Shown here: piece by piece, positions 63,703-64,000 of the stretch
How the letters are laid out: the number at the start of each line of letters is the position of its first letter
Numbering within the stretch: the stretch's first letter is position 1
Source: Novosphingobium sp.
GTDB lineage: Bacteria; Pseudomonadota; Alphaproteobacteria; Sphingomonadales; Sphingomonadaceae
Direction: 5' to 3'
DNA length: 64,000 nt
Assembly: GCA_004211435.1 (NCBI GenBank)
Contig: SECS01000001.1
Span: 96,447-160,446, forward strand
The notes under the pieces: generated by a model
Told to the model about the DNA's origin: nothing
Databases searched by the model: none
The model's input: the letters and a program-made list of their open reading frames with translations, nothing else
Program-made: the position numbers and the translations under genes

Positions 63703-64000
63703 CCGCCGACAATACCCTTTCCGGCGGTAGCGCCCGCTGGAAGAAGCGCACCACGTCGGCGTTGAACGCGGCGTGGAAGCGCGCACGATCGAACGGACCG
63801 GGATCGGAGCAGATCGCTTCGGTCCCGAACCAGTGCAGGACCGTGATCATCACGCGCATCTGCCCATTGCACGGTTCGAGGAACGCGAAGTGCCCGGCGC
63901 CCGCCACGGCGTGGAACTCGGGCGCGAGCGGCAGATCGCGGCGGATCGTAACGCCGCTGTCGTCAACCACCTCATCGTGCTCGGCCGCCCAGAGCTGGAT
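63692..64000 (-). CDS. alpha/beta hydrolase (dienelactone-hydrolase-like), C-terminal fragment
   Basis: Runs off the right edge; 102 residues visible. IQLWAAEHDEVV carries the acid-residue region and AGAGHFAFLEPC the catalytic His; the end FDRARFHAAFNADVVRFFQRAL matches COG4188 predicted dienelactone hydrolases. The nucleophile part is outside the window. It overlaps the 3' end of the P450 gene. Confidence 0.75.
   Translation of the reverse strand: MQLWAAEHDEVVDDSGVTIRRDLPLAPEFHAVAGAGHFAFLEPCNGQMRVMITVLHWFGTEAICSDPGPFDRARFHAAFNADVVRFFQRALPPERVLSAVSP

Overview
The window is high-GC and gene-dense and reads as chromosome of a sphingomonad alphaproteobacterium, most like Novosphingobium, Sphingobium or Sphingomonas. 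This is inferred from family content: four large TonB-dependent receptors, an UrcA-family protein, a DUF1153/SciP-type protein, DUF1214 and DUF2945 proteins, paired acyl-CoA dehydrogenases, LLM-type flavin oxidoreductase and many small catabolic cassettes with TetR, GntR, LuxR and LysR regulators. I found no tRNA, rRNA, CRISPR array, transposase or phage gene.

Layout. 1-5.7 kb: end of a MOSC protein, an isochorismatase-like hydrolase, a ClpP-like peptidase with a small upstream ORF, a chemotaxis receptor, and a P450 with a divergent TetR regulator. 5.7-11.0 kb: cobW-cobN behind a cobalamin riboswitch (10758-10961). 11.0-13.4 kb: a pair of acyl-CoA dehydrogenases. 13.5-18.5 kb: a MacAB/NodT-like export operon. 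18.5-29.4 kb: an organosulfur block made of two Fe(II)/2-oxoglutarate dioxygenases, an MFS carrier and a 1-Cys peroxiredoxin, then a TonB receptor and two tandem sulfatases. 29.6-36.3 kb: a sterol-desaturase-family enzyme, a LuxR regulator, and an LLM oxidoreductase, sulfotransferase, TIM-barrel and DUF1214 cluster. 36.3-41.6 kb: ogt, urcA, a LysR regulator, a crotonase-SDR-SnoaL-CMD cassette and a DoxX protein. 41.7-43.7 kb: an NsrR-like Rrf2 regulator, a single-domain globin and a split-barrel flavoprotein. 43.7-58 kb: three more TonB receptors, a phosphotransferase, a Zn-dehydrogenase, a prolyl-hydroxylase-like protein, a Baeyer-Villiger monooxygenase and a GntR regulator. 58-64 kb: folK, an AguB-type amidase, a broken methyltransferase, msrA, a receiver protein, a SciP-like protein, and a second P450 with its own TetR regulator.

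Most striking observation. The dioxygenase operon (start codon 19115) and the TonB receptor-sulfatase operon (start codon 23512) are preceded by two copies of the same leader (about 18781-18900 and 23209-23325). Each has a short CGCGG/CCGCG stem, a GCTTT/AAAGC pseudoknot possibility and a conserved GCTAAA, and resembles the SAM-II (metA) riboswitch architecture. With the LsfA-like peroxiredoxin this suggests an RNA-controlled sulfur-scavenging regulon.

Second observation. Four copies of a long palindromic intergenic repeat occur in two exact length classes (128 and 138 bp) with compensatory changes in their stems. In three copies the terminal GGGGAGGA lies where the ribosome binding site of the next gene should be.

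The enzyme mix (P450s, sterol-desaturase-family enzyme, Baeyer-Villiger monooxygenase, acyl-CoA dehydrogenase pair, sulfatases, sulfotransferase) would suit degradation or modification of steroid-like or other hydrophobic sulfated compounds. That is inference only.
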